Of a stretch of DNA of 64,000 nt, positions 23,535-34,290 are shown one piece after another. Location: contig CM039512.1 of the NCBI GenBank assembly GCA_022432975.1, positions 44,553,124-44,617,123 on the forward strand, given 5' to 3'. Within the stretch, counting starts at the first letter, position 1; the number at the start of each line of letters is the position of its first letter. The position numbers and the translations under genes are program-made. The DNA comes from Begonia masoniana. Taxonomy: Eukaryota > Streptophyta > Magnoliopsida > Cucurbitales > Begoniaceae. The notes beneath the pieces are model-generated. The model worked only from the letters and a program-made list of their open reading frames with translations, did no database searches and was not told the origin of the DNA.

Positions 23535-24713
23535 TCAGTGCCTGAATAATTCAGGATGTTGGTCCATCATGTCTTGCTGGCGCTCCCAAGTTGTCTCCTC
23601 TATGTTCTGGTTATGCCATAAGACTTTCACCAGTAGAACTTCTTTGTTGCGCAACACTTTCACAGCATAGTCTAGGATTTTTACTTGTTTCTCCTCATAT
23701 GCAAGGGTCGGATGAACTTCAATACTCTACTGTTCCACAATCTGTGATGGATCTCGTACACACTTCTTCAACATGAAAACATGGAACACATTATGGATTC
23801 CTTCCATAGAGGTTGGTATTTGTAATTCGTAAGCTGCCTTCCCAATCCTTTTCAAGACTAAAAAGGGTCCAATAAATCTAGGGTTCAACTTGCCTCTCTT
23901 ACCAAATCTCACAACTCCTTTGAATTGTGATATCTTAAGAAAAACTTCATCACCTACTTCAAACTCTAATTCTCTGCGTCTTCTGTCGGTATAGCTTTTC
24001 TGTCGGCTTTGAGCTGTTAAGATCCTCTGGCGGATGAGGGCAACCTTCTCAACAGTTTGTTGCACAATATCAGGACCAAGCAATTGTGCTTCACCAACTT
24101 CATCCCAGTACAAAGGTGATCTGCATTTCCGTCCATACAATGCTTCATAAGGTGCCATCCCTATTGTTTCCTGAAAACTGTTATTATAAGAAAACTCCAC
24201 CAACGATAAATATTTACTCCAATATCCTTGAAAATCTAATATGCATGCCCGGAGCATATCTTCTAAGGTCTGAATAGTTCTTTTGGATTGTCCGTCTGTT
24301 TGAGGGTGAAAAGCTGTGCTAAAACTAAGCTGTGTTGCCATAGCCTTGTGCAAACTCTTCCAAAACTTAGACGTAAATCTAGAATCTCGGTCAGAAACTA
24401 TGGTACCAGGAACTCCATGTAACCTAACAATCTCTTGCACATACAATTCAGCAAGCTGATCCATCGTGTACGTCATCCTCATAGGCAGAAAGTGGGAAGA
24501 TTTTGTTAATCGATCAACTATTACCCAGATTGCATCATATCCCTTTGCTGTTCTAGGCAATCCCACGACGAAGTCCATCGTTATTTGTTCCCATTTCCAT
24601 TCGGGAACTGGTAAGGGTTGTAATGTTCTTGCAGGCCTCTGATGTTCAGCTTTAATCTGCTGACAACACAAACATGATCCTACATACTCTACCACACACC
24701 TTTTCATACTTGG
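23535..24713 (-). pseudogene. gypsy integrase with chromodomain-like tail
   Basis: Integrase would insert the cDNA. It starts within the zinc-binding segment (CLCCQQIK), continues with the catalytic core (MDFVVGLPR, VSDRDSRFTSKFW, FHPQTDGQSKRTIQTLED), the YNNSFQETIGMAPYEALYG block and the C-terminal GKLNPRFIGPF module. After a TAG at 23727-23729 the same frame continues into a short chromodomain-like tail (VKVLWHNQNIEETTWE) ending in TGA at 23535-23537. Such tails target chromoviruses to heterochromatin. The asparagine-to-lysine-like change in the TDGQS(K/E)RT motif and the stop show decay. A TGA in front of it (24714-24716) separates it from RNase H. Confidence 0.88.
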
Positions 24714-24716
24714 CCA

Positions 24717-26426
24717 TCAATAATGCTGTTTGAGGTCCTTGTACATCTTCGTACTTCCAGGGTGGACAGAAAATCTAGAAGAATGTGCTTCAGAAAGAAT
24801 CTCATCTCGAAGTTCTTTAATTGCAGGAACAAACCATCTATTTCTAAACTTAAGGATTCCATCAGCAGAATAGTTAAAATCTGATTTTTCCGTAGAATCT
24901 ATGCTTAACTTGTACTTGTTACACTCTACATCATTTGTCTGAGCTTCCTTTATTCTTTCTAGAATGGTGGGTCTCAAGGATATGACAGTAAGCATGGCTG
25001 ACACACTGTGCACTGCTTCTAGATTAAACCTTTGGAATTCTGACTCTAAGGCTAATGGTATATCGAAAATCATAGTTGGGGTTGATGTTGTCACTCTACT
25101 CAAGGCATCGGCCACTACATTAACTTTGCCGGGATGGTATTTGATCTCAAAATCGTAATCCTTGACAAACTCCAACCACCGACGTTGCCTCATATTTAAT
25201 TTCTTCTGTGTGAAGATATATTTCAGACTTTTATGGTCCGAGAATATTTCACAAGTTTGTCCATACAGGTAATGCCTCCAAATCTTAACTGCAAATACTA
25301 CTGCAGCTAATTCCAAGTCGTGTGTAGGGTAATTCTTCTCATGTGTTTTCAACTGTCTAGAAGCATAGGCTATTACTTTTCCCTCTTGCATCAAGACACA
25401 GCCAAGTCCAATCTTGGATGCATCACAGTAAATGCTAAATTTACCATTCTCGACAGGGAGGGTTAATATTGGGGCATTGGTCAGTTTCTTTTTCAAGGTC
25501 TCGAAACTGAATTCACACTCCTCTGTCCAAGCATACTTGATATCTTTCCTCGTTAACCGAGTGAGGGGTGTATCAATCTTCGAAAATCCTTCAATAAATT
25601 TTCTGTAATATCCTGCTAATCCAAGAAAACTCCGAATATCTGCAGCACTCCCTGGTCGGGGTCACTCCTTGACTGCTTGAACCTTGGCTGGATCGACAGA
25701 TATTCCATCTCCAGAGATCATGTGACCAAGAAAGTGAACTCTGTCCAACCAAAACTGACACTTGGAAAACTTGGCATAAAGTTGGTGCTGCCTAAGTACT
25801 CCTAACACCAAACTCAAATGCCTTGCATGCTCATCCTTAGTACTAGAATAGATTAGAATGTCATATATAAACACAATGACAAACTTGTCCAAATACTCAT
25901 GAAACACTCTATTCATAAAATCTATGAAGGCTGCCGGTGCCTTAGTCAATCCAAAGGACATAACCAAAAACTCATAATGTCCATACCTTGTGTGAAAGGC
26001 AGTTTTTGGGATATCTTCAGATTTAACCTTCAACTGGTAATAACCGGACCTAAGGTCAATCTTAGAGAAAACTCTTGCACCATTAAGTTGGTCAAATAAA
26101 TCGACAATCTTTGGCAATGGATACTTGTTCTTGACAGTTAACTTATTTAGTTCCCGATAATCAATGCACATCCGCATCGATCCATCCTTCTTTTTGACAA
26201 AAAGGATAGGTGCACCCCATGGTGAAAAGCTAGGGCGTATGAACCCTTTCTCTAACATATCCTCCAACTGCTTCTTTAATTCTTTAAGTTCTGTTGGTGC
26301 TAGTCTATATGGATTCTTAGACATAGGCTCGGCGCCGGGGTAAACATCTACAACGAATTCAATTTCTCTATCTGGTGGTAAACCAGGAAGGTCGTCTAAG
26401 AATACTGTAGGAAAGTCTTGGGACAA
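24717..26426 (-). pseudogene. gypsy reverse transcriptase and RNase H
   Basis: RT (25662-26426) shows [44 protein letters not shown] and [12 protein letters not shown]. The active site is FIYDILIYS where FIDDILIYS is expected, so the first catalytic Asp is Tyr (25863-25865). An in-frame TGA lies at 25659-25661. The frame then continues through the RT thumb into RNase H (24717-25496): [55 protein letters not shown] with VADALSR. Inactive by both substitution and stops. The break to the protease part is a frameshift near 26410. Confidence 0.9.
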
Positions 26427-27153
26427 CTAAGACATTTTGAGGATTTGCTTTTCCTACAAGTTGTGTGTCTAAAACGCTAGTTAAGAAGCACAAATACTTT
26501 CCACATGGGGAAGGTCTGGTGTTAATAGAAGTCATTACAGACATTTCCTTATTCTTCTTCGAAGCTTGAAAGGTATGTTTCAAACTACCAGGGGGTTGGA
26601 AGCTAACTATTCTAGTCATACAATCAATTGTGGCGTGGTGCTTAAACAACTAGTCCATCCCTAGGATTACATCAAATCCCATTATATCCATAATAATGAA
26701 ATCAGCAGGTAAATTCTTGTTTCCCACTATCACCACACTATTAAGTATCACTTGGCTAGAGTGCATGCATTCACCAGAGGGTAACGTGACATTAAACATA
26801 TGTTCAGATGGCGTAGGTTGTACATCTAGCTTAACAGCAAATGCAGATGCTATAAATGAATGTGTTGCACCAGAATCTATTAAAGTAAAAGTAGGTATAG
26901 AGTTGATCAATATAGTACCTGATACAACAGCGGGCTGTTCCTTACCCGACTCCATCATGGAGAATATCCTCGGTTTAATCATAGCAGGGCCACTCTTAGG
27001 AGCTGGGCAGTCTCTGCTAATATGGCCGACCTTGTTACAATTATAGCATCTGGTGACCCTAGGCTTCGGGCATTCTTTGATCGTGTGTCCAACCTCCTCA
27101 CAGTTGAAACATTTCCCAAAGCCCAATCTGCACTCACCCGGGTGGTTCTTCAA
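26427..27153 (-). pseudogene. gypsy gag C-terminus with two zinc knuckles and protease
   Basis: Two CCHC knuckles (CFNCEEVGHTIKEC, CYNCNKVGHISRDC) precede an aspartic protease with the motif LIDSGATHSF near 26880 and the usual downstream DVILGMD. A TAG at 26647-26649 stands where Trp of GMDW is expected. The frame then goes on (HHATIDCMTRIVSF) towards RT. The neighbouring gag N-terminus lies at 27166-28020. Confidence 0.88.
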
Positions 27154-27165
27154 ACAGTTAGGACA

Positions 27166-28020
27166 CTAGGGGAATTTCCTAACATTCTGTATCTTCCCTC
27201 CTGTTCCTAGGCTATTTTGGCCCTCACTAGGCCTCTTCATTCCTCTTTGATGGTGTGGCTGAACAAACTTTTGTGGGACCTCCTTTGGTCCAGCAAACTT
27301 TCTTTCAGCTTCTTCCCCTTCCAGAGCAGTGGACACAACTTCACTGAATGACAAGCCTTTAATACCACAAAATTTAACTCCTCGGTAAATTTCCTGCTTC
27401 AGCCCATGCACAAATTTGAACACCTTATCCTCGTCCCTGTGAGCAAAATGTCCAGCAAACCTGGACAGGGAATCGAACTGCCTACTGTACTCGGCCACAG
27501 ACCTTGTCTGCTTCAAGTTCAGAAATTCCAACTTCTTTGCAGTTTGGACAGTACTGTTGAAATACTTATCGTAGAAAATGTCCTTGAATTGTGACCAAGG
27601 CATCGCCAAGACATCAGTGGTGGTCTCTATTGTTTCCCACCAGAGTTGAGCATCACCAGCCAAATGAAACGTTGCCAACGTGACCTTGTCTCCTTCTCCA
27701 ATGTTGGCGCACCTAAATATACTCTCAATCTTTCTAAGCCACCCTTCAACAATAACCGGATCAGACGACTGTCCATCAAACGTGGGTGGTCATAGCCTCC
27801 TGAATCTGTCTCCAGAATGTTCATTGCTAGAACTCGAGTTGGCACTTCCTTGTACCTCTCGGTTCAACAGCACTCCTAACTGATCAGACTATTGACGCAC
27901 TAGGTCTGTTTGCTGACGCACTAGATCTGTCAGCTGCCTAATCATGCTAGGATCTTCCTCAGCTCTCAAGTTGGGAATATCTCTTGGTACTCTTGGTCTT
28001 CCTGGTCGTCTAGCTATTTT
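27166..28020 (-). pseudogene. gypsy gag N-terminal part
   Basis: The retrotransposon gag domain is seen as FHLAGDAQLWWETI, WSQFKDIFYDKYFNSTVQ, KKLEFLNLKQTRSVAEYSRQFDSL and HGLKQEIYRGV. The upstream portion (27680-28020), read by motif, holds RPGRPRVPRD, a repeated TDLVRQ segment and ANIGEGDKVTLATFHL, but with stops. The start codon is not certain. Stops and a frameshift make it non-coding today. Confidence 0.82.
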
Positions 28021-28157
28021 CTATACTCCTATTCAAGGTTAACTACTCTCATAAACATCTAACAACTAAGGTTAACATAAACACTTACAGTTGTTGGAGT
28101 ACTCCCATGCGACAATCGACACTGATTAGTAATCTTTTGAACGGTTTAACTAAATGT

Positions 28158-28168
28158 CTCTGATACCA
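28158..28168 (-). other. primer-binding site of the gypsy element
   Basis: TGGTATCAGAG on the minus strand, three bases from the LTR end. Confidence 0.85.
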
Positions 28169-28171
28169 TAT

Positions 28172-31100
28172 TGTAGCGCCTCGAGTTATCTGAACCCGGT
28201 TCGCTACACAAAATACTGAATCGAACTATGACTTTTTGGAAAATTTTAAAATTTCATTCAATGATCAGGAATTGACTCTTAAAACATTAACACTTGCAGC
28301 GGAAAAATCATCGTAAAAACAATATCTATTAAATAGTTAAAATATTCAAGCAGTTGGTTGAAAGAGAAAAAGAAAACAGAACACGTCGACCGATCACTAA
28401 ACGACAAAAGTCTTTTACTCTCAAACAAAACAGAACACATTGACCGGTCACTAAATGACAAAACATTCTCAGCTCATATCTGCCGATAGAACAAACTACG
28501 TCTTCCGATCGCTAGACGACAAAAAATCCTCAATTCACATCTACCGATTGCAAAACGACAAATTTCTTCCTACATCATCCGATTACCAAAACGACAACGC
28601 TACTAAAGACTTATACCGAAGACATCTACCGATGGCTTCTACTGAAGACATCTTCCGATGGCTTTTCCTGAAGACATATTCCGATAACAAAAATACTCAA
28701 CATCTGCCGATAGACATCATCTACCGATAGATCAAAAATACTCAACATCTGCCGATAGACATCATCTACCGATAGATCAAAATACTCAACATCTGCCGAT
28801 AGACATCATCTACCGATAGATAAAAAATACTCAACATCTGCCGATAGACATCATCTACCGATAGATCAAAAATACTCAACATCTGCCGATAGACATCATC
28901 TACCGATAGATCAAAAATACTCAACATCTGCCGATAGACATCATCTACCTATAGATAAAAAATACTCAACATCTGCCGATAGACATCATCTACCGATAGA
29001 TCAAAAATACTCAACATCTGCCGATAGACATCATCTACCGATAGATCAAAAATACTCAACATCTGCCGATAGACATCATCTACCGATAGATCAAAAATAC
29101 TCAACATCTGCCGATAGACATCATCTACCGATAGATCAAAAATACTCAACATCTGCCGATAGACATCATCTACCGATAGATAAAAAATACTCAACATCTG
29201 CCGATAGACATCATCTACCGATAGATCAAAATACTCAACATCTGCCGATAGACATCATCTACCGATAGATCAAAATACTCAACATCTGCCGATAGACATC
29301 ATCTACCGATAGATCAAAATACTCAACATCTGCCGATAGACATCATCTACCGATAGATCAAAATACTCAACATCTGCCGATAGACATCATCTACCGATAG
29401 ATCAAAATACTCAACATCTGCCGATAGACATCATCTACCGATAGATAAAAAATACTCAACATCTGCCGATAGACATCATCTACCGATAGATCAAAATACT
29501 CAACATCTGCCGATAGACATCATCTACCGATAGATCAAAATACTCAACATCTGCCGATAGACATCATCTACCGATAGATCAAAATACTCAACATCTGCCG
29601 ATAGACATCATCTACCGATAGATCAAAATACTCAACATCTGCCGATAGACATCATCTACCGATAGATCAAAATACTCAACATCTGCCGATAGACATCATC
29701 TACCGATAGATCAAAATACTCAACATCTGCCGATAGACATCATCTACCGATAGATCAAAATACTCAACATCTGCCGATAGACATCATCTACCGATAGATC
29801 AAAATACTCAACATCTGCCGATAGACATCATCTACCGATAGATAAAAAATACTCAACATCTGCCGATAGACATCATCTACCGATAGATCAAAATACTCAA
29901 CATCTGCCGATAGACATCATCTACCGATAGATCAAAATACTCAACATCTGCCGATAGACATCATCTACCGATAGATCAAAATACTCAACATCTGCCGATA
30001 GACATCATCTACCGATAGATCAAAATACTCAACATCTGCCGATAGACATCATCTACCGATAGATCAAAATACTCAACATCTGCCGATAGACATCATCTAC
30101 CGATAGATCAAAATACTCAACATCTGCCGATAGACATCATCTACCGATAGATCAAAATACTCAACATCTGCCGATAGACATCATCTAAAGTAAAGCTATA
30201 ATGAAATGGAATGCAGAAACATAAATTCCTAAACATGCAGTTTCTACTTTCTCATCTCAGTTGCATATGCATTCGTTTCTGATCTGATCCCACTGTGAAA
30301 TTGGGAGTTGGATCACTTCTCCCAAAGTCATATATCCTCTCTCTTGATTAAGGGGCGGATTAGTTCCCTTAAAAACTTTTCAGATCCCCCTGTGAAATTG
30401 GGGTTTGGATCACTTCGCCCAAAGTCATACATCATCTCTCTTGATTAAGTGGCTGATTAGTTCCCTTAACAACTGTTACAGTCTGTTCATTCCTTACCAT
30501 GCCATTTCATGTAAATTCATTTTCGCATAGTTTTCAAAATATGATGCATGACATACAAATACATTCAAGCATGCACAACCCTACTGTTTTGTGATGTAGG
30601 CCCGAAGGCACAAGCATACTTTACTTACCTGGTCTCCTAGAGATTGTTGGAAAAAGGCTACCTCGAGAGCTACTCAAACCTAAAACCATAGACAGGGTGT
30701 TAATTAGATCTTCTCTAAATTTCATTTACGCTATTCAGAAATCTAAGGAAACTAGTTCGGGAGCTCAGTCCATCGTGCATTCCTGATTCACCACAAAACC
30801 CAAACTAGCTCGCACATACAGCATTCTCGATACACTCATTCTACCGCAAATAGATCTTCTAATGTACATTCTACTTTCATTATGATTCATCAGTTAGAAG
30901 GAAACTGAGGGAAAACTCACCTAGATAGAGGAAGAATCTGGCTGGAAAAATCACCGAGAGGGAGTCTGCTAAGCTGCTGAATGCCGAAAGAGGTAATAAA
31001 ACAGTGGCGGCTAAAACCCTTAGCTGACTCCTTTTATTACACTAATTTTTGCAAATAACGTCTTTGCCCATAGCAGCCAAGGCTTAACCTATTTAAACAA

Positions 31101-31183
31101 CCAATCATAGACACTTAATTTCTCAAGGAGTAAAGGTTACTAAAGGAGGTTATTAGTTAAGGTGGACATTACCAGTTGCTACA
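28172..31183 (-). repeat. 5' LTR of the gypsy element with expanded array
   Basis: 3,012 bp with intact ends (on the plus strand TGTAGCGCC ... GTTGCTACA). It differs from the partner LTR by the large tandem array and by absence of the 400-bp block at 22097-22503. Confidence 0.92.
28688..30187. repeat. about 34-copy 44/45-bp satellite array in gypsy 5' LTR
   Basis: I count 34 occurrences of catctgccgatag. The unit is a dimer of two related halves: catctgccgatagacatcat and ctaccgatagatcaaaatact. The left third is mostly 45-bp units (five or six A residues). The right two thirds are mostly 44-bp units. Two isolated 45-bp gataaaaaatact variants lie among the 44-bp units (about 29443 and 29841), which suggests block duplications. 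The array ends abruptly in aaagtaaagc. Confidence 0.95.
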
Positions 31184-32598
31184 ACGCTTGATTTGCCGAT
31201 ATTTAAAATATCATCTAGATCAAAAGAACCCGAATTCAGCATTTTGACATTCTTCTTCATGAGGCTTATCTCATTGGTTAGATCATTAGCTTCATCCTGA
31301 ATTGCTTTCAGCTTTGTCTCCAAATCATCAATAACATTTTGAAGATTGTTCTTCTCATCCTTCAAATTTCTAATCTGTGCGTGTAGAAGCTGATTTACTT
31401 TAACAAGCTCGGTCCATTTCTCATGCAGAAACTTATATTCACCAATAAGATCTTCTTCTTTGACTGGTTCTTCGTCTTCATCACTACTATTAGAAAAACC
31501 GTCTGTGACACCGTGTATAACACCACTGTTTTCTTCATGTTCTACCTTTCCAGCAAGCGCCACATGATTGCTCTGAAATTCGTCTTCGTTTTCTGACTCA
31601 TCCTCATTCCAGGTTGCATTTAGAGAATTCTTCTTTTTCTTCAAGGTGTTAGCACATTCTGCCTGTATATTCCCAAATCCTTCACATTCTCTGTACTGAA
31701 TACCTTTATTCTTTAATGGTTGATCAGACACATTAGTTTCTTCTCTCTGCTTCTTGTTGCTTGAAGAACCATTTTTGAAGTGTGTGATACCCTGCTTGAC
31801 AACGCAAGTATTTCTTCCAAATCTCTTCATAACTCTGCTAAAATTCTTCGAAAGCAGGGCTAGTGATTCCTCCAAGTCATCTTCATCATGCTGGTTGTAA
31901 TTCTATACCTCTGTTTTCAAAGCAACTCCCTTTGTCGTCTTATTTTCGGTCTCTCCTCCAAGATTCATTTCGAAAGTTCTGAGTGATCCCATCAACTCTT
32001 CTATCTTCATTTTAGACACATCTTTGGCTTCTTCAATGGCAGTAACTTTATAAGCAAATCTTTGTGGCAAAGACCGTAGAGTTTTTTACACAAGTTTTTC
32101 TTCGGAAATCATCTCACCGAGAGCAAACGCTTCATTTGCTATGTCACATAGTTTGGCGTTGAACTCGCCAATAGTCTCATCTTTCTGCATCTTCAGATTC
32201 TCAAATCGAGTGGTTAACATTTGCATTTTAGACAACTTTACCGTAGACGTTCCTTCATAGGTGGTTTGAAGAATTTCCCATGCACTCTTTGCCGATTCGC
32301 ATGTGGAGATGAGTCTTAATTGTATTGGATCAACACCATTGAAGATAGCGTTGAGAGCTTTCGAATTACTATTTGCCAAAGCATCCTCATTTACCGACCA
32401 ATCTTCTTCTGGCTTAGGAGAAATAACACCATCTGCATCAGTATTCAGTGGAGGATTCCAACCTGTTAAAATAGATCTCCAAGCCTTCTCATCAATAGCT
32501 TTAATGAATGCCCTCATCCTTGCCTTCCAATAAGCATAATTACTCCCATCCAACAATGGTGGACGCATTGTAGAACCTCCTTCTTTCATAGAATCCAT
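31184..32598 (-). pseudogene. gag N-terminal part of Sirevirus B
   Basis: The segment 32086-32598 is the canonical copia gag start (PPLLDGSNYAYWKARMRAFI, SAWEILQTTYEGTSTVKLSKMQML), likely initiated at the ATG at 32596-32598. A stop at 32083-32085 is followed in frame by the rest. The second ORF (to 31875) is charged and coiled coil, with a decayed knuckle region. It is cut at the gypsy border near 31184 and resumes at about 21338. Confidence 0.88.
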
Positions 32599-32654
32599 CG
32601 CACACGAACTATGATCTTGTCCCTCGGATCCCGCTTAAGAAACATAAGCGACCC

Positions 32655-32666
32655 TCTCTGATACCA
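32655..32666 (-). other. primer-binding site of Sirevirus B
   Basis: TGGTATCAGAGA on the minus strand, two bases from the LTR end at 32669. Confidence 0.88.
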
Positions 32667-32668
32667 AT

Positions 32669-33876
32669 TGAAAGTTTAAGATCAGTTATGCGATGTCACA
32701 CAAGGATCCTCGTGTGACACCGATTTTTAATGCAATGATGGACAATATAAAAATGCAAAAATAAATGACACAGGAGGTTGGTAACGCAGTTCGACAACCA
32801 GCCTACGTCTGCGGGGCCACGCCCAGATATAAAAACATTTCTTTGAGTTCACAAAGTTACAAGACAATCGGACTTATACAAATAAAGACTCCCTCTTATC
32901 TTTGTCGCCACCTCAAGCTAACTTCCCCAAGAAAACTGTTTTTGCGAGATCCCCTCGACTTTAGATCGACCTCTCCCGAGATCTAGATAACAACAAGATC
33001 CCCTTGTTATTGGTTCCTCCCGAAACCCGTGTTATGGCAAGATCTCCTCGCCCACGATCAAGAACGACAAGCTCCCCTTGTCTTAGAAACAGAACTCCTC
33101 CCAAGTTCGGATGCATTCTCCTCCCGAGACTGAGCTTCAATGAAGAACAAAAAATATTGCCTCCTAGGGCACCTCCTGGAACACCAGATCGAAGTTTTCG
33201 GATGCAATAATCAACATACTCAATAAAACGATGAAATCTACAGATTAGGTCGAGTGTGTAAAACAATCACAAACCCATACGCAGAAACGTAGGGAGTGAA
33301 AGAAAACCGACGGCTTGGAAAAACGAAGAAAACCTCCTCATGCGTAAAATCAAAACTACGTCGTCAATCGGTTTTCACAGAAAACGAAAACCTTAAATAG
33401 CCTTGGTAACTTCCATATCTTCAATTCGTTCAGTTACCAAATCGGATTTAACGTCGCAAGAAATAAGGAAAACAAATCTTAACTAATTCGGTTGTGTGAC
33501 ACTTTAGGAAAGTTTATGTAACAACTCAGATATTCATCCAAAAATTCAGGAAAGCATCCCATTAATCATGAGAACTCGAAGCCCAGCAAATCGTACCAAA
33601 TCTTCATCAAATCTGCTTTCCAAATAAAAGTTTTCCAAAAAACAAGTGCCTTAAGTTTTTGGAAATAACTTCCCTAATATTCTTGTTTCCTTATTTTTCT
33701 CTTTCACAGAATCATCATGATTGCTCATATAATACCTTCCAATAATCTGAATAAGCTATTTCTTGATCACCAAGAAATAAATTGACAATTTAGAAAATAA
33801 TGAAATAATATATTATTTCCATAATATATTGCCACAAAATCAAATGCCAACACATATGCAAATCTTTGCATCTACA
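32669..33876 (-). repeat. 5' LTR of Sirevirus B
   Basis: Partner of 15510-16728; differs by scattered substitutions and an 11-bp deletion after cggttgtgtgac. Followed by the ggcac duplication at 33877-33881. Confidence 0.93.
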
Positions 33877-33881
33877 GGCAC

Positions 33882-34087
33882 TGTTTGAGGCACACACATG
33901 AACTCCGGTACCACTCTTGGCTGAAGAAAATCGGAGTATAGCCAGTGAATTGACGGATGAATTCAGAGGATAAAACGAATAAAAGGACGAAGAAGACGGA
34001 AGGTGAAACCATCGAAGAAAGGGGAAACAGATGGTGTCCATGAGTGTGAACTACAGAGAAACAAGAAGCAGCCTTGAGAAGCATCAT
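33882..34087 (-). pseudogene. ferritin, 5' part with transit-peptide start
   Basis: Across the Sirevirus B insertion the ferritin coding strand continues. The start at 34085-34087 (or the next ATG at 34082-34084) gives MMLLKAASCFSVVHTHG. MLLKA is the usual beginning of the plastid transit peptide of many dicot ferritins. The rest of the transit segment is readable only with a frame change (SAKSGTGVHVCAS in another frame). Near the insertion a third frame leads into the EQI exon end at 15484. About 60 residues expected between transit peptide and EQI are missing or unrecognisable, so exons 1-2 are rearranged. This half is weaker evidence than the exons at 14043-15216. Confidence 0.7.
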
Positions 34088-34276
34088 GGTTGCTGAAAGA
34101 TCGTTAAGAGAAAATGGCACAAAAGAGAATCCTTGTACAGAGCCAGGCAATCGCCTTTTGTGTGGTGGAAAAGCAAGATCTCGCGGTGTAGAGCCACTAA
34201 TTAGGCTAAGGATCAGTGCAGACGATTGGATCGTTTGCAACGTGGACGCTCCAGAATGAAGGACAAAGGTTGGCGC

Positions 34277-34290
34277 GTGTCGACCTCGTG
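34277..34290 (-). promoter_or_regulatory. IDRS-like iron-regulatory box upstream of ferritin
   Basis: The minus strand reads CACGAGGTCGACAC, about 190 bp upstream of the ferritin ATG. The known Iron-Dependent Regulatory Sequence of plant ferritin promoters is, from memory, CACGAGNCCNCCAC; this site fits at all but two fixed positions. A TATATAT lies further upstream at 34369-34377. A weak but well-placed match. Confidence 0.5.

Larger units (their letters stand above)
21340..31183 (-). mobile_element. Ty3/gypsy chromovirus-like element nested in Sirevirus B
   Basis: Long LTRs (about 2,160 and 3,012 bp) bracket a gag-pol of gypsy order (protease, RT, RNase H, integrase, chromodomain-like tail) on the minus strand. 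The right end is clean (TGTAGCAACTGG), but the left end lacks the first ten or so LTR bases and the target duplication, as if a short deletion removed the junction. It splits gag of Sirevirus B between 21340 and 31184. Tekay/Del-like by the C-terminal chromodomain tail; lineage is an inference. Confidence 0.9.
15510..33876 (-). mobile_element. Sirevirus-type copia retrotransposon B, with nested gypsy element
   Basis: LTRs at 15510-16728 and 32669-33876, with perfect 5-bp duplication ggcac at 15505-15509 and 33877-33881. The minus strand reads LTR, primer-binding site, gag, protease, integrase, RT, RNase H, a non-coding 3' zone with several GGGGGAG tracts, and LTR. Removing the nested 9.8-kb gypsy element leaves about 8.5 kb. 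No env-like ORF is seen. Decay is mostly by in-frame stops rather than frameshifts. The element sits inside a ferritin coding exon. Confidence 0.93.

Noticed and set aside
28949..29197. Repetitive ORF (MLSIFDLSVDDVYRQ units) on the minus strand
   Set aside because: It is a frame through the 45-bp units, which are a multiple of three; it disappears where 44-bp units begin.
28688..30187. Array of regularly spaced repeats that could be mistaken for a CRISPR
   Set aside because: Units are contiguous and near-identical with no unique spacers, lie in an LTR, and the genome is a plant.
14043..34087. Functional ferritin with a giant intron
   Set aside because: The insertion lies within coding sequence with a target duplication, and there is also an in-frame TGA and a lost acceptor.
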